DNA of 64,000 nt from Pararobbsia alpina (GTDB lineage: Bacteria; Pseudomonadota; Gammaproteobacteria; Burkholderiales; Burkholderiaceae): positions 156,964-220,963 of the forward strand of contig NZ_CADIKM010000008.1 in NCBI RefSeq assembly GCF_902859895.1, written 5' to 3'. Positions 51,159-60,230 of this stretch are shown one piece after another (within the stretch, counting starts at the first letter, position 1; the number at the start of each line of letters is the position of its first letter). The notes below the pieces were generated by a model. The model was not told the DNA's origin. It saw only the letters and a list, made by a program, of their open reading frames with translations, and did not search any database. The position numbers and the translations under genes are program-made.

Positions 51159-51863
51159 ATGTCCGATAAACATTTGTCCAGCCAGTTCGACGCCGACCTC
51201 AATGCGGTGTCGTCGAAGGTCCTCGAGATGGGCGGCCTGGTCGAAGCGCAGATCACCCAGGCGATGTATGCGCTGAACAACTTCGATATCGAATCGGCCG
51301 ATCGCGTGATCGCGGCGGAACAGCGCCTGAACACGATGGAAGTCGAGATCGACGAGGAATGCAGCAACATCATCGCGCGTCGCCAGCCGGCTGCACGCGA
51401 CCTGCGCCTGCTGATGGCGATTTCAAAGACCATCACGAACCTCGAACGTGCGGGTGACGAAGCCGAGAAGATCGCCAAGCGTACCAAGCGCCTGGCGGAA
51501 GACGGCTCGGCGCGCCTGATCAATATTGCCGAGATCAAGCTCTCGGGCGAGATGGCCACGACCATCCTGCGCCGTGCGCTCGATGCGTTCGCCCGTCTCG
51601 ACACGGTCGCCGCCGCGCAGATCGTGCGCGACGACAAGGCGATCGACGAGGAATTCCGTGCCTTTGTTCGCAAGCTCGTGTCGTACATGATGGAAGACCC
51701 GCGCACGATTTCGGCGGGCCTCGACTATCTGTTCATCGCCAAGGCCGTCGAGCGTATCGGCGACCACGCGAAGAACATTGCCGAGTTCATCATCTATATC
51801 GTCAAGGGAACGGACGTGCGCCATGTCTCGCGCGAGCAGCTCGAGCGCGAAGCGCTCGGCTGA
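51159..51863 (+). CDS. phoU: Phosphate signalling regulator PhoU
   Basis: 234 aa, two three-helix bundles with the repeated metal-binding motif type (ExxxD, seen around EIDEECSNIIARRQPAARDLRLL and ERIGDHAKNIAEF). Couples PstSCAB to PhoR and keeps the Pho regulon off when phosphate is plentiful. AAAGGGAG precedes the ATG by a good distance. Confidence 0.97.
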   Translation: MSDKHLSSQFDADLNAVSSKVLEMGGLVEAQITQAMYALNNFDIESADRVIAAEQRLNTMEVEIDEECSNIIARRQPAARDLRLLMAISKTITNLERAGDEAEKIAKRTKRLAEDGSARLINIAEIKLSGEMATTILRRALDAFARLDTVAAAQIVRDDKAIDEEFRAFVRKLVSYMMEDPRTISAGLDYLFIAKAVERIGDHAKNIAEFIIYIVKGTDVRHVSREQLEREALG

Positions 51864-51895
51864 TTGATTCGTCTGAACAAGGAAGAGGTACACAG

Positions 51896-52606
51896 GTGTC
51901 GATCCCCAGCAGCATTCTCGTTGTCGAAGATGAGCCGGCCATTTCCGAACTGATCTCGGTCAACTTGCAACACGCCGGCCATTGCCCGATCCGGGCTTAT
52001 AACGCCGAGCAGGCGGCGAATCTGATCAGCGATGTTCTGCCTGATCTCGTCCTGCTCGACTGGATGTTGCCGGGCAAGTCGGGCGTGACGTTCGCGCGCG
52101 ACCTGCGGGCCAACGACCGGACCAAGCACATCCCGATCATCATGCTCACCGCGCGTGGCGAGGAGCAGGACAAGGTGCTCGGCCTCGAGATCGGCGCCGA
52201 CGACTATGTGACCAAGCCATTTTCTCCGAAGGAATTGATGGCCCGGATCAAGGCGGTGTTGCGCCGTCGCGCACCGCAGCTGACCGAGGACATCGTCGCG
52301 ATCAACGGCCTGCGGCTTGATCCGTCGACGCATCGCGTCGCCGCGCAAAACGGCGGGGGTTCCGAGACCAAGCTCGATCTCGGGCCGACCGAGTTCAGGC
52401 TGCTGCATTTCTTCATGACCCATCCGGAGCGGGTGCACAGTCGCACGCAATTGCTCGACCAGGTGTGGGGTGATCATGTATTCGTCGAGGAACGCACGGT
52501 CGATGTGCATATCAAGCGCCTGCGCGCGGCGCTCAAGCCCGCCGGATGCGATGCTATGATTGAAACCGTGCGGGGCAGCGGCTACCGCCTCGCGAAAGCC
52601 GGCTGA
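51896..52606 (+). CDS. phoB: Response regulator PhoB (GTG start)
   Basis: OmpR-family activator of the Pho regulon. 236 aa. Receiver: Glu11/Asp12 acidic pair, phospho-acceptor Asp55, Thr and Lys switch residues in TARGE and VTKPF. C-terminal winged helix about 135-232. Starts with GTG after GGAAGAGG. Binds the Pho box upstream of pstS, so the cluster is autoregulated. Confidence 0.96.
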   Translation: MSIPSSILVVEDEPAISELISVNLQHAGHCPIRAYNAEQAANLISDVLPDLVLLDWMLPGKSGVTFARDLRANDRTKHIPIIMLTARGEEQDKVLGLEIGADDYVTKPFSPKELMARIKAVLRRRAPQLTEDIVAINGLRLDPSTHRVAAQNGGGSETKLDLGPTEFRLLHFFMTHPERVHSRTQLLDQVWGDHVFVEERTVDVHIKRLRAALKPAGCDAMIETVRGSGYRLAKAG

Positions 52607-52655
52607 CCGGCCTTACCCGGCGCGCTTGTGCGCCATCGAACCGATCCGGTTTCGC

Positions 52656-54041
52656 ATGAACGTCATCTGGGCGCGCGCTGTCGCGTCCCTCCTGCTAATC
52701 GTTGTTGTCGCCGTTGGGCTTGGCGTGACGCTGGGCCCGCTGACGGCCTTGGGCTTCGCTGCCGTGGCATTGGTGGCGCAGGTCCTTTTCAATACTTTCC
52801 ACACGCAGCGACTGTGGCAATTGCTCGAGGCGCCTGTCTATGGCGAGGTGCCGAGCGCGCCTGGCATTTGGGGTGAAATCTACTACCGGCTGCACAAGCT
52901 CGCGAAGCGCTGGCATTCGCAGGTGCGTCAGGTCGAGCAGCAACATTCGCGTTTCATCCAGGCGATCCAGGCTTCGCCGTATGGTGTGGTGATGCTCGAC
53001 GATCACAACCAGATCGAATGGAGCAACGGGATCGCCGAGAATCACTTCGGGCTCGATGCCAAACGCGATTTGCGCCAGCACATCACGCACCTCGTACGCC
53101 AGCCCGATTTCGTGCGCTATCTGAGCCAGCAGCGCTATGACGAAGACCTTCATATGCACGGCATGGGCGAGAACCGCCAGAACGTGATCGCCGTGCAGGC
53201 CTTCCCCTACGGCGACAACCGCAAGCTGATCCTCACGCAGGACATCACCGAACTCGAACGCACGGACTCGATGCGCCGCGATTTTGTCGCGAACGTCTCG
53301 CACGAACTGAAGACGCCGTTGACCGTGCTCTCGGGTTTTCTCGAGACGATGCGCGAGTTGCCGCTATCCGAGGCCGATCGCAACCGCTACCTCGACATCA
53401 TGGCGCAGCAGGGCGCGCGCATGCAGATCATCGTCAATGAGCTGCTCGTGTTGGCCAAGCTCGAGGGCGATGCGAAGCCGCCGGTCGAGCAGATGCTCGA
53501 TATCAAGACCGTGCTGCGCCAACTGCACGACGATGCGCAGGGCCTGTCGGCCGGCAAGCATACGATCGAGATGCACGTGGATCCCGCGCTGACCGTGATC
53601 GGTGCCGAGAGCGAACTGATGAGCGCGCTCGGGAATCTCGTGAGCAATGCGATCCGCTATACGCCGGAAGGCGGCAAGATCTGCATTCGATGGCGCGATG
53701 CGGGCGAGGCCGCGGTGTTCTCGGTCACCGACACGGGTATCGGTATTCCGCCCGAGCATATTCCGCGGCTCACTGAACGCTTCTACCGGGTTGACCGGAG
53801 CCGTTCGCGCGATACCGGCGGCACGGGCCTCGGCCTCGCGATCGTCAAGCACGTACTGCAGCGCCACGATACGGTGCTGCAGGTGAAAAGCGAAGAAGGG
53901 CGGGGCAGCGAGTTCTCGGTGAAATTCCCGGCCGCGCGCACCGTGCGAAACCAGGCGATCGCGACGTCAGTGAATACGGGGCCGGTGCTCTCGGCGAAGG
54001 TGGCGAGCCCTGCGGTCGCCAAGGCTGACAAGGCGAATTGA
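52656..54041 (+). CDS. phoR: Phosphate regulon histidine kinase PhoR
   Basis: 461 aa from ATG 52656 (MNVIWARAV); an upstream in-frame ATG inside phoB is not family-like. Two membrane segments (about 6-28 and 30-46), a short linker, a PAS domain (about 97-200), the H-box VSHELKTP with His216, and a complete ATPase domain with N, G1 and G2 boxes (DTGGTGLGLAIVKH). The last ~30 residues are an Ala/Val-rich extension. Confidence 0.95.
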   Translation: MNVIWARAVASLLLIVVVAVGLGVTLGPLTALGFAAVALVAQVLFNTFHTQRLWQLLEAPVYGEVPSAPGIWGEIYYRLHKLAKRWHSQVRQVEQQHSRFIQAIQASPYGVVMLDDHNQIEWSNGIAENHFGLDAKRDLRQHITHLVRQPDFVRYLSQQRYDEDLHMHGMGENRQNVIAVQAFPYGDNRKLILTQDITELERTDSMRRDFVANVSHELKTPLTVLSGFLETMRELPLSEADRNRYLDIMAQQGARMQIIVNELLVLAKLEGDAKPPVEQMLDIKTVLRQLHDDAQGLSAGKHTIEMHVDPALTVIGAESELMSALGNLVSNAIRYTPEGGKICIRWRDAGEAAVFSVTDTGIGIPPEHIPRLTERFYRVDRSRSRDTGGTGLGLAIVKHVLQRHDTVLQVKSEEGRGSEFSVKFPAARTVRNQAIATSVNTGPVLSAKVASPAVAKADKAN

Positions 54042-54058
54042 AGCCCATTTAGTCCAAC

Positions 54059-54129
54059 TGAGCGTTCAACTAAGGGCCAAGCCCAGCGATTACGAGCCGC
54101 CGGGCCGATCCGAGCGCCTTGAACGCTCA
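54059..54129. repeat. Inverted repeat between convergent phoR and ppk
   Basis: TGAGCGTTCAA (54059-54069) and TTGAACGCTCA (54119-54129) are exact complements 49 nt apart in the 114-nt gap. It may act as a bidirectional structural element; no T-run is present. Confidence 0.4.
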
Positions 54130-54155
54130 AGCCACTCGAACCGTCTTGCGGTCGA

Positions 54156-56228
54156 TCACGTCATCGATGTGTCGCTGCAGAATTTCGACAGCAGACTCAG
54201 TTGTACATTGCGCGAGGTCTTGCCCGGGCGTCGGCGGCGATAGTGGCCGTCGCTCTGCATGACCCAGGCAGCCTGGTTGTCGCCGAGAAAGGCCGAGAGC
54301 CCTTCGGCGATCACGCGCCGCTTGAGCCGGCGGTCGAGCACCTGGAACGCCACCTCGACGCGGCGGAAGAAGTTCCGGTCCATCCAGTCGGCGCTCGACA
54401 GATAGACATTCTCCTGGCCGCCCGCGTAGAAATAGTAGATACGATGGTGCTCGAGAAAGCGCCCGACGATCGAACGCACCGTGATGTTCTCGGACAGTCC
54501 CGGCACGCCTGGTTGGAGCGAACACACCCCCCGAATGATCAGGTCGATCTTGACGCCTGCCTGCGAAGCCTCGTAAAGCTCATAGATCACCGTCGGTTCG
54601 AGCAGCGCATTCATCTTCGCGACGATGCGCGCGCGGCGGCCCGCGCGCGCATGCGCCGCTTCGACGCGGATCGCGTCGATGAGCTTGGGGTGAAGGGTGA
54701 ACGGCGACTGCCAGAGGTTGTGCAGCGGCAACTCCGCGCCGATGCCGGTCAGTTGCTGGAATACGTGATGAACGTCTTCGCAGGTCTTCTGATCCGAGGT
54801 CATGAGACCGAAGTCCGTGTAGAGGCGGGCTGTGCGCGGATGATAGTTGCCGGTGCCCAAGTGGGCATAGCGGCGCAGATGCGGCTTGCCATTCTGGAGC
54901 ACGCGCCGCACGATCAGGATCATCTTCGCGTGGCACTTGTGGCCGACCACGCCATAGACGACGTGCGCGCCGACGGCTTCGAGCTGGGCCGCCCAATTGA
55001 TATTGGTCTCTTCGTCGAAGCGCGCGAGCAGTTCGACGACAACGGTGACTTCCTTGCCGTTGCGGGCTGCCTGCATCAGCGCGTCCATCAGCGGCGAGAC
55101 GCTGCCGGTCCGGTAGATCGTTTGCTTGATCGCGACGACGTTCGGATCGTTCGCGGCTTCGAGCAGCAGATCGAGTACCGGCTGAAAGCCCTCATACGGA
55201 TGGTGGAGCAAGATGTCGCCGCGATCGATCGCATCGAACAGACTTGGCGTATTCGCGACGACCGTAGGGGTCGACGGTGCATGCGGGACGAACTTGAGAT
55301 CGGACCGGTCGACGAGGTCGGGCAACTGCATGAGCCGCACGAGATTGACGGGGCCGTCGACACGATAGCAGTCCTGTTCCTGAAGGCCGGACTCGTCCAT
55401 CATCCGGCGCACGATATGCTTGGGCGTCTCTGCCGAGACCTCGAGGCGCACCGCCGCGCCGAGGTGGCGCGCGGGAAGTTCGCCCTGCAAGGCGATGCGC
55501 AGGTTCGTGATTTCGTCTTCGTCGACAAAGAGTTCGCTGTTGCGCGTGATGCGGAACTGGTTGCAGCTCTTGACCGTCAGGCGCGGGAACAGCTCACCCA
55601 CAAAACGCTGCATGAAGGTACTCAGCAGGACAAAGCCGAACGGATAGCCTGAGAGTTCCTGCGGCATCTTGATCAGCCGCGGCAGTGCGCGTGGCGCCTG
55701 GACGATGCCCATCACCGCTTGCCGTCCGAACGCATCCTTGCCTTCGAGCTCGAGCGCGAAATTCAGGCTCTTGTTGAGCACGCGAGGGAAGGGGTGGGCG
55801 GGATCGAGCCCGATCGGCGTCAGGACCGGTAGCAATTCTTCAAGGAAATAATCGTGCGCCCATTCTGTCTGGGCTTCATTCCAGCCATCGGCGTTATGAA
55901 ACGCAATACCTTCCAGTTCGAGCTGCGGCAACACGACATCGTCGAGCATTGAATATTGCTGATGCACGAGTTTCTGCGCGCGCTCGACGACCTGGTCGTA
56001 GACCTGCTGCAGCGACATGCCGTCCGGTGCGAGTGCACCGGGGTTGTCGCGCATCTGCTCCTGCAGTCCGGCCATGCGGACTTCAAAAAACTCGTCGAGA
56101 TTGCTCGACGTAATACAGATAAAACGCAGGCGCTCGAGCAGCGGTACGGATTCGTCTCCTGCCTGCGCGAGCACGCGCTCATTGAAGCTTAGAATGCCGA
56201 GTTCGCGGTTTAGCAGCGGGTAACGCAT
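54156..56228 (-). CDS. ppk: Polyphosphate kinase 1
   Basis: Makes polyphosphate from ATP reversibly. 690 aa, as in E. coli. The phosphorylated His is His433 in KCHAKMILI and the second essential His is His456 in YAHLGTGNY. N, H, C1 and C2 domains are continuous. It is divergent from ppx with a 164-nt gap, so synthesis and breakdown genes share one control region. Confidence 0.97.
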   Translation of the reverse strand: MRYPLLNRELGILSFNERVLAQAGDESVPLLERLRFICITSSNLDEFFEVRMAGLQEQMRDNPGALAPDGMSLQQVYDQVVERAQKLVHQQYSMLDDVVLPQLELEGIAFHNADGWNEAQTEWAHDYFLEELLPVLTPIGLDPAHPFPRVLNKSLNFALELEGKDAFGRQAVMGIVQAPRALPRLIKMPQELSGYPFGFVLLSTFMQRFVGELFPRLTVKSCNQFRITRNSELFVDEDEITNLRIALQGELPARHLGAAVRLEVSAETPKHIVRRMMDESGLQEQDCYRVDGPVNLVRLMQLPDLVDRSDLKFVPHAPSTPTVVANTPSLFDAIDRGDILLHHPYEGFQPVLDLLLEAANDPNVVAIKQTIYRTGSVSPLMDALMQAARNGKEVTVVVELLARFDEETNINWAAQLEAVGAHVVYGVVGHKCHAKMILIVRRVLQNGKPHLRRYAHLGTGNYHPRTARLYTDFGLMTSDQKTCEDVHHVFQQLTGIGAELPLHNLWQSPFTLHPKLIDAIRVEAAHARAGRRARIVAKMNALLEPTVIYELYEASQAGVKIDLIIRGVCSLQPGVPGLSENITVRSIVGRFLEHHRIYYFYAGGQENVYLSSADWMDRNFFRRVEVAFQVLDRRLKRRVIAEGLSAFLGDNQAAWVMQSDGHYRRRRPGKTSRNVQLSLLSKFCSDTSMT

Positions 56229-56392
56229 GGGCAGCGGCGGTAAGAAGAGTAGACAGGGGGACTTTCGAAGAGTCTCACAGTATCATGTCGAGCGAGTGAT
56301 CTTATATTGTCACAAGCTTTACGTGTGTACGGCATAGCGTCGCGCGACGCCGCAGCGATCGACTTTTTATTCGACCCCCTCTATTTCGACGC

Positions 56393-57901
56393 ATGGTTAA
56401 AAACGCGAAACTCCTGGCTTCGGTCGACCTCGGCTCCAACAGTTTCAGGCTGATCGTGGGTCGTGTCGAAGAGAGTGCCGCCGGCAGCCAGATCTATCCG
56501 GTCGACGCGTTACGCGAACCGGTGCGTCTGGCCGCGGGCCTCTCGCGCGACAAGTTTCTCGACCGGCCGGCCCAGTTGCGCGGCTGGGAAGCGCTCAAGC
56601 GCTTTGGTGAGCGCCTGCGCGATTTTCATCCCGATCATGTGCGTGCGGTTGCGACCAATGCATTGCGCGTCGCGAAGAACGCGTCCGATTTTCTCGGCGA
56701 GGCGGAGCGTGCGCTGGGGTTTCCGATTGAAGTCATCGCGGGCCGCGAAGAGGCGCGCCTGATCTATGCGGGTGCCGCGCATTCGGTGCCGACGATCCCG
56801 GGCAAGCGGCTCGTCGTCGATATCGGCGGTGGCTCGACCGAGTTCATCATCGGACGCCACTACGATCCGTTGATCATGGAGAGTCTCTATATCGGCTGCG
56901 TGAGTCATAGCCAGACCTTCTTTCCTAGCGGCAACGTCGACGAGTACACGATGCGCCAGGCCGAACTGGCCGCGCGCCGTGAAATCCAGATCATTTCGAG
57001 CGAATACCGCAAGGCCGGCTGGGACCAGGCGATCGGTTCGTCGGGCACGGCTCGTGCGCTCGCCGAACTCGTCGAGGCGAACAACTTCAACGATGCGGGT
57101 GTGACTCACGGGATCACGCGAGGCGGACTGGAGAAGCTGAAGCGCGCGCTCATCAAGGCGGAGAACGTCAACCGTGCAAAACTCATCGCGCTCAAGGCGG
57201 ACCGCATCCCGGTGTTGCCGGGCGGCCTCGCGATCATGATCGCGGTGTTCGACGAACTGGACATCGAATACGCCGACACGACTGACGGCGCATTGCGGCT
57301 TGGTGTGCTCTACGACCTGCTCGGACGCTCGCACCATGAAGACATGCGTTCGATCACCGTGGAGGGCTTCTCGAAGCGCTATGGGGCCGATAATGCGCAG
57401 TCGCGCCGCATCGCCGATCTCGCGACTGCCTTCTACGATCAGATCAGCGATTCGAATGAGGAAATCCGCGCCGAAAGCCGGATGTTCCTCGAATGGGCGG
57501 CCGCACTTCACGAGATCGGCCTGTCTATCTCGCATAGCGCGTATCACAAGCATTCGGCGTACATCGCGAGCAATGCCGACATGCCGGGTTTCTCGCGCAC
57601 CGATCAGGCGCGGCTCGCGGCGCTCGTGCTGGGCCATGCGGGCAAGCTCGGCAAGTTGTCGCAGACCCATGTCGTCGAATGGCGGCTGCTGTTCTGCCTG
57701 CGGCTGGCGGTGCTGCTCTGCCGGCGCCGCGCCGATCTGATGCTGCCCACGATCACGGTGTCGGAAGCGGGCAAGCAGTTCGATATCCGCCTGCCGAAGT
57801 CCTGGGTCGACGAAAACCCGCTGACCGATTACAGCTTGCTGCGCGAGGCTGCTGAGTGGGAAAAGATCGGTTACGGCTATCGCGTGATCTATACGGATTG
57901 A
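56393..57901 (+). CDS. ppx: Exopolyphosphatase (Ppx/GppA)
   Basis: Hydrolyses terminal phosphates of polyphosphate and may act on pppGpp. 502 aa. ASKHA fold with VDLGSNSFRL at 11-20 and VVDIGGGSTEFI near 142; then the HD-like C-terminal part. Divergent from ppk, the normal Burkholderia arrangement. Confidence 0.96.
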   Translation: MVKNAKLLASVDLGSNSFRLIVGRVEESAAGSQIYPVDALREPVRLAAGLSRDKFLDRPAQLRGWEALKRFGERLRDFHPDHVRAVATNALRVAKNASDFLGEAERALGFPIEVIAGREEARLIYAGAAHSVPTIPGKRLVVDIGGGSTEFIIGRHYDPLIMESLYIGCVSHSQTFFPSGNVDEYTMRQAELAARREIQIISSEYRKAGWDQAIGSSGTARALAELVEANNFNDAGVTHGITRGGLEKLKRALIKAENVNRAKLIALKADRIPVLPGGLAIMIAVFDELDIEYADTTDGALRLGVLYDLLGRSHHEDMRSITVEGFSKRYGADNAQSRRIADLATAFYDQISDSNEEIRAESRMFLEWAAALHEIGLSISHSAYHKHSAYIASNADMPGFSRTDQARLAALVLGHAGKLGKLSQTHVVEWRLLFCLRLAVLLCRRRADLMLPTITVSEAGKQFDIRLPKSWVDENPLTDYSLLREAAEWEKIGYGYRVIYTD

Positions 57902-58034
57902 ACGGGGTGAGGATCGGCACTGCGAAGGGGGCGAGTGGCCGACTCCGCGATATTGCGATTGCCCGATGCCGGCGCGCGGCGTCTCGCCGGGCCGGCTGGA
58001 TGCAGCCCGTCATGGCGACGGGCGGATCGCCCCT

Positions 58035-58835
58035 TTACCCTAGGAAGTGCCGCGCATAGCGCGCATTGATGTCCGTCAGACGGAATAGCGTGAGGAAGTC
58101 GGCGGTATTGAAATGCGGGTCCCAGGCGGGTGCGCCGCAGAACTTCGCGCCCAGGCGCAGATACCCCTTGACGAGCGGCGGCGCGGTCACGTTGGCCCCC
58201 GTCTTCAATTCGTCGACGGGTAGAGGCGTGTGGGGGAAGGCGTGGTATTCGGGTTCGGTCATCGAGGTTTCGCGCAGCGAGCAATAGAGATTCGCCGCGT
58301 AGTGACCGCCGTCGCCCATCGGCACGCTCGCACAGCCGAGCATCGTCTCGTAGCCGTGTTTCTTCATGTAGTCGGCCAGGCCGGCCCACAGCGACATGAT
58401 CACCGAGCCGCTCCGGTAGTCCGGGTGCACGCATGAGCGGCCGACCTCGACCATCTTTGGGCGCAGGTGCGTGAGACGGCTGATATCGAATTCGCCTTCC
58501 GAGTAGAGTCGGCCGATCTGCGCGGCGCGATGTGGAGGCAGCACCCGGTAGGTGCCGACGACCTTGAGCGTTTCGAGGTCGCGCACGAGCAGGTGGTCGC
58601 AATAGGCATCGAAAGGATCGACGTCGAGACCGGCGGGGCCGCTCAACTGCGCCCCCATCTCCTCGGCGAAGACGCGGTAGCGCAGGCGCTGTGCTTCGCG
58701 AAGCGCTTCGTCGCCATGCGCCCAAGCCACGCTGAGATTATGCTGGGGAACCGCGTCTTCTCGACGAGGAAGACGCCTCCGAGTGTCGACGGGAAACGAG
58801 GCGAGCGGCAAGGTCGGAGTCGGCAGTTCGCGCAT
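58035..58835 (-). CDS. olsB: L-ornithine N-alpha-acyltransferase (OlsB-type, GNAT fold)
   Basis: First step of ornithine-lipid synthesis: moves a 3-hydroxyacyl group from ACP to ornithine. 266 aa. Family features: LRYRVFAEEMGA, DxFDxYCDHLLVRD, the GNAT acyl-binding strand VVGTYRVL, MVEVGRSCVHPDYR, and the C-terminal YLRLGAKFCGAPAWD. These membrane lipids lack phosphorus and often rise on phosphate starvation, which fits its place after the pho genes. No clear Pho box is seen upstream. olsA is not adjacent. A related haemolysin-like GNAT function is the alternative. Confidence 0.83.
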   Translation of the reverse strand: MRELPTPTLPLASFPVDTRRRLPRREDAVPQHNLSVAWAHGDEALREAQRLRYRVFAEEMGAQLSGPAGLDVDPFDAYCDHLLVRDLETLKVVGTYRVLPPHRAAQIGRLYSEGEFDISRLTHLRPKMVEVGRSCVHPDYRSGSVIMSLWAGLADYMKKHGYETMLGCASVPMGDGGHYAANLYCSLRETSMTEPEYHAFPHTPLPVDELKTGANVTAPPLVKGYLRLGAKFCGAPAWDPHFNTADFLTLFRLTDINARYARHFLG

Positions 58836-59155
58836 AGGGCGGTATCCTCAGGTGGTCAAAGTGACTTGTGCTGAAGGTGAAATGTAAAAACCGCCCATTA
58901 CGTCTCCATGAACAAGGCATGACGAATCCGTGAATCGTCCCGGTTGCGTAGCCTGATTGTCATTGAATGCCCAGGTTTGGCGGGGCTGGGCGAGGTATCC
59001 CGCAGCCTTTGACAAAATGTGCGGGACGAAAGCGCGTTGCAGAACGGACACTTTTCGACACGCCTGGCCGAAAAGTATGCGTTGCGCGATTGGGAAGTCG
59101 ATTGGGAAGGCGATTTGGAAGTCGATCGGCAAGCCGGTCGGGAAATCGATCGAGG
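58836..59155. other. Intergenic region between olsB and sixA
   Basis: 320 nt holding the olsB leader and, near the sixA end, five 12-bp tandem repeats (59088-59147). No gene is convincing; small open frames on both strands are composed mainly of the repeat. Confidence 0.5.
59088..59147. repeat. Five imperfect 12-bp tandem repeats
   Basis: Units GATTGGGAAGTC, GATTGGGAAGGC, GATTTGGAAGTC, GATCGGCAAGCC and GGTCGGGAAATC follow one another, ending just before the sixA stop codon. Because the period is a multiple of three, frames through it encode four-residue repeats, but no real protein is indicated. Confidence 0.8.
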
Positions 59156-59635
59156 CTAGACGAGATCCGGGTTGATCACTGCCCGAAGGACCACTTGCGC
59201 TTCTTCGTCGCGCTTGCGGTTCGAGCACCACCATAGCCCGGCCTTCTTGATGCTCCACGGAGCCTCGTGGCCCGCGAGCAACAGGCTTGCCACGCAGCCG
59301 AGGGTTGGCTGATGGCCGACGATGACCACCGTGTCCGCGCGGCCGTCCGGCCAGCCGGCCGCTGCCAGTACAGCCGAGGCATCGGCTCCCGGCGCGATTT
59401 CGCGTGCCGTCTCGAATTCACGCTTGAGGGCCGCGGCGGTTTCCTGCGCGCGTAGCGCGGGGCTCACGAGTATCAGCGCATCCTTGTCGAGGCGTGCGGC
59501 CAGCCATTGGCCGACCCGCTCGGCCTGCTTGTGGCCGCGCTGCGTCAGGCGCCGCTGGAGATCGGCGGGATGATGTTCGACCAGGCGTTCGGGCAAGTCT
59601 TCGGCATCGGCGTGCCGCCAGAGAATGAGGTTCAT
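59156..59635 (-). CDS. sixA: Phosphohistidine phosphatase (SixA-type)
   Basis: 159 aa from ATG 59635 (MNLILWRHADAE); longer upstream frame is not family-like. Histidine-phosphatase fold with the RHA motif (Arg7, His8) and a second His in VIVGHQPTL. SixA removes phosphate from histidine-phosphotransfer domains or from the PTS protein NPr. Its partner here is not adjacent. Confidence 0.9.
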   Translation of the reverse strand: MNLILWRHADAEDLPERLVEHHPADLQRRLTQRGHKQAERVGQWLAARLDKDALILVSPALRAQETAAALKREFETAREIAPGADASAVLAAAGWPDGRADTVVIVGHQPTLGCVASLLLAGHEAPWSIKKAGLWWCSNRKRDEEAQVVLRAVINPDLV

Positions 59636-59852
59636 TGCAGTAGCGCTTTGGGGCAGGACGGGAAGAACATGAATGGGAGCGGCATGAAAGGATGCGACGC
59701 GGGTATGCACGGAGCATAGGTGAAGAAAAGGGGCGATGCGCGGCGATTATGAAGCCCGTCATGTGTCGCGCGTGTGATCGCGGCCGTGCAGGGCCGCGGC
59801 GCTCGTGCCAGCTGTCTGGGCGCGGGCGGTCCGTCAGCGGACTCTGGTGGAA

Positions 59853-60034
59853 GCCACGAGCCACGAGCCATGAGCCATGAGCCATGAGCCATAAGCCATA
59901 AGCCATAAGCCATAAGCCATGAGCCATGAGCCATGAGCCATAAGCCATAAGCCATAAGCCATAAGCCATAAGCCATAAGCCATAAGCCATAAGCCATAAG
60001 CCATAAGCCCCGAGCCCCGAGCCCCGAGCCCCGC
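59853..60034. repeat. 25-copy 7-bp tandem repeat (GCCATAA type)
   Basis: Direct repeats without spacers: 2 x GCCACGA, 3 x GCCATGA, 4 x GCCATAA, 3 x GCCATGA, 10 x GCCATAA, 3 x GCCCCGA, then a partial GCCCCGC. The variants occur in blocks, which points to slippage or recombination. On the minus strand all three frames are open and give a LMAYGLW repeat; on the + strand every third unit gives a stop. It lies between sixA (218 nt away) and the tRNA-Pro promoter (30 nt away). Confidence 0.97.
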
Positions 60035-60063
60035 ATAGTTTTTGCATGAAATTGGCATTTACG

Positions 60064-60093
60064 TTGACTGTGCCGTTCGGGTGTCTATACAAT
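60064..60093 (+). promoter_or_regulatory. Promoter of tRNA-Pro
   Basis: TTGACT (60064-60069) and TACAAT (60088-60093) are 18 nt apart; the tRNA begins 12 nt after the -10. The tandem repeat ends 30 nt upstream of the -35, where an UP element or activator would bind. Confidence 0.8.
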
Positions 60094-60104
60094 CGCAGAT
60101 TCTT

Positions 60105-60181
60105 CGGAGCGTAGCGCAGCCTGGTAGCGCATCTGATTTGGGATCAGAGGGTCGTAGGTTCGAATCCTATCGCTCCGACCA
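60105..60181 (+). tRNA. tRNA-Pro (UGG)
   Basis: 77 nt including CCA. Acceptor CGGAGCG pairs with CGCTCCG; the anticodon arm TCTGA/TCAGA holds loop TTTGGGA, anticodon TGG; the T arm GGTTCGAATCC is normal. Confidence 0.98.
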
Positions 60182-60190
60182 GTAGATTCA

Positions 60191-60230
60191 AGCAAAAAGC
60201 CCAGTCTTATTGACTGGGCTTTTTGCTTTT
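60191..60230. terminator. Bidirectional terminator, tRNA-Pro / beta-barrel gene
   Basis: AGCAAAAAGCCCAGTC and its exact complement form a 16-bp stem with loop TTATT, with A- and T-rich flanks on both sides. It ends tRNA-Pro on the + strand; the minus-strand operon stops at 60230, so it can serve both. Confidence 0.9.

Noticed and set aside
56229..56392. Pho box between ppk and ppx
   Set aside because: TTGTCAC occurs near 56308, but no second half-site in 11-bp register could be found on either strand.
58848..59258. 136-codon minus frame between sixA and olsB
   Set aside because: Its middle is the 12-bp repeat translated as IDFPI-type units and it overlaps the end of sixA; no start signal.
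59853..60034. CRISPR-like array
   Set aside because: The units are 7 bp and contiguous with no unique spacers, and no cas gene is present.
59418..60092. Minus-strand frames encoding LMAYGLW peptide repeats
   Set aside because: All three frames are open only because of the 7-bp repeat; no signal, ribosome site or family supports a protein, and one frame overlaps sixA out of phase.
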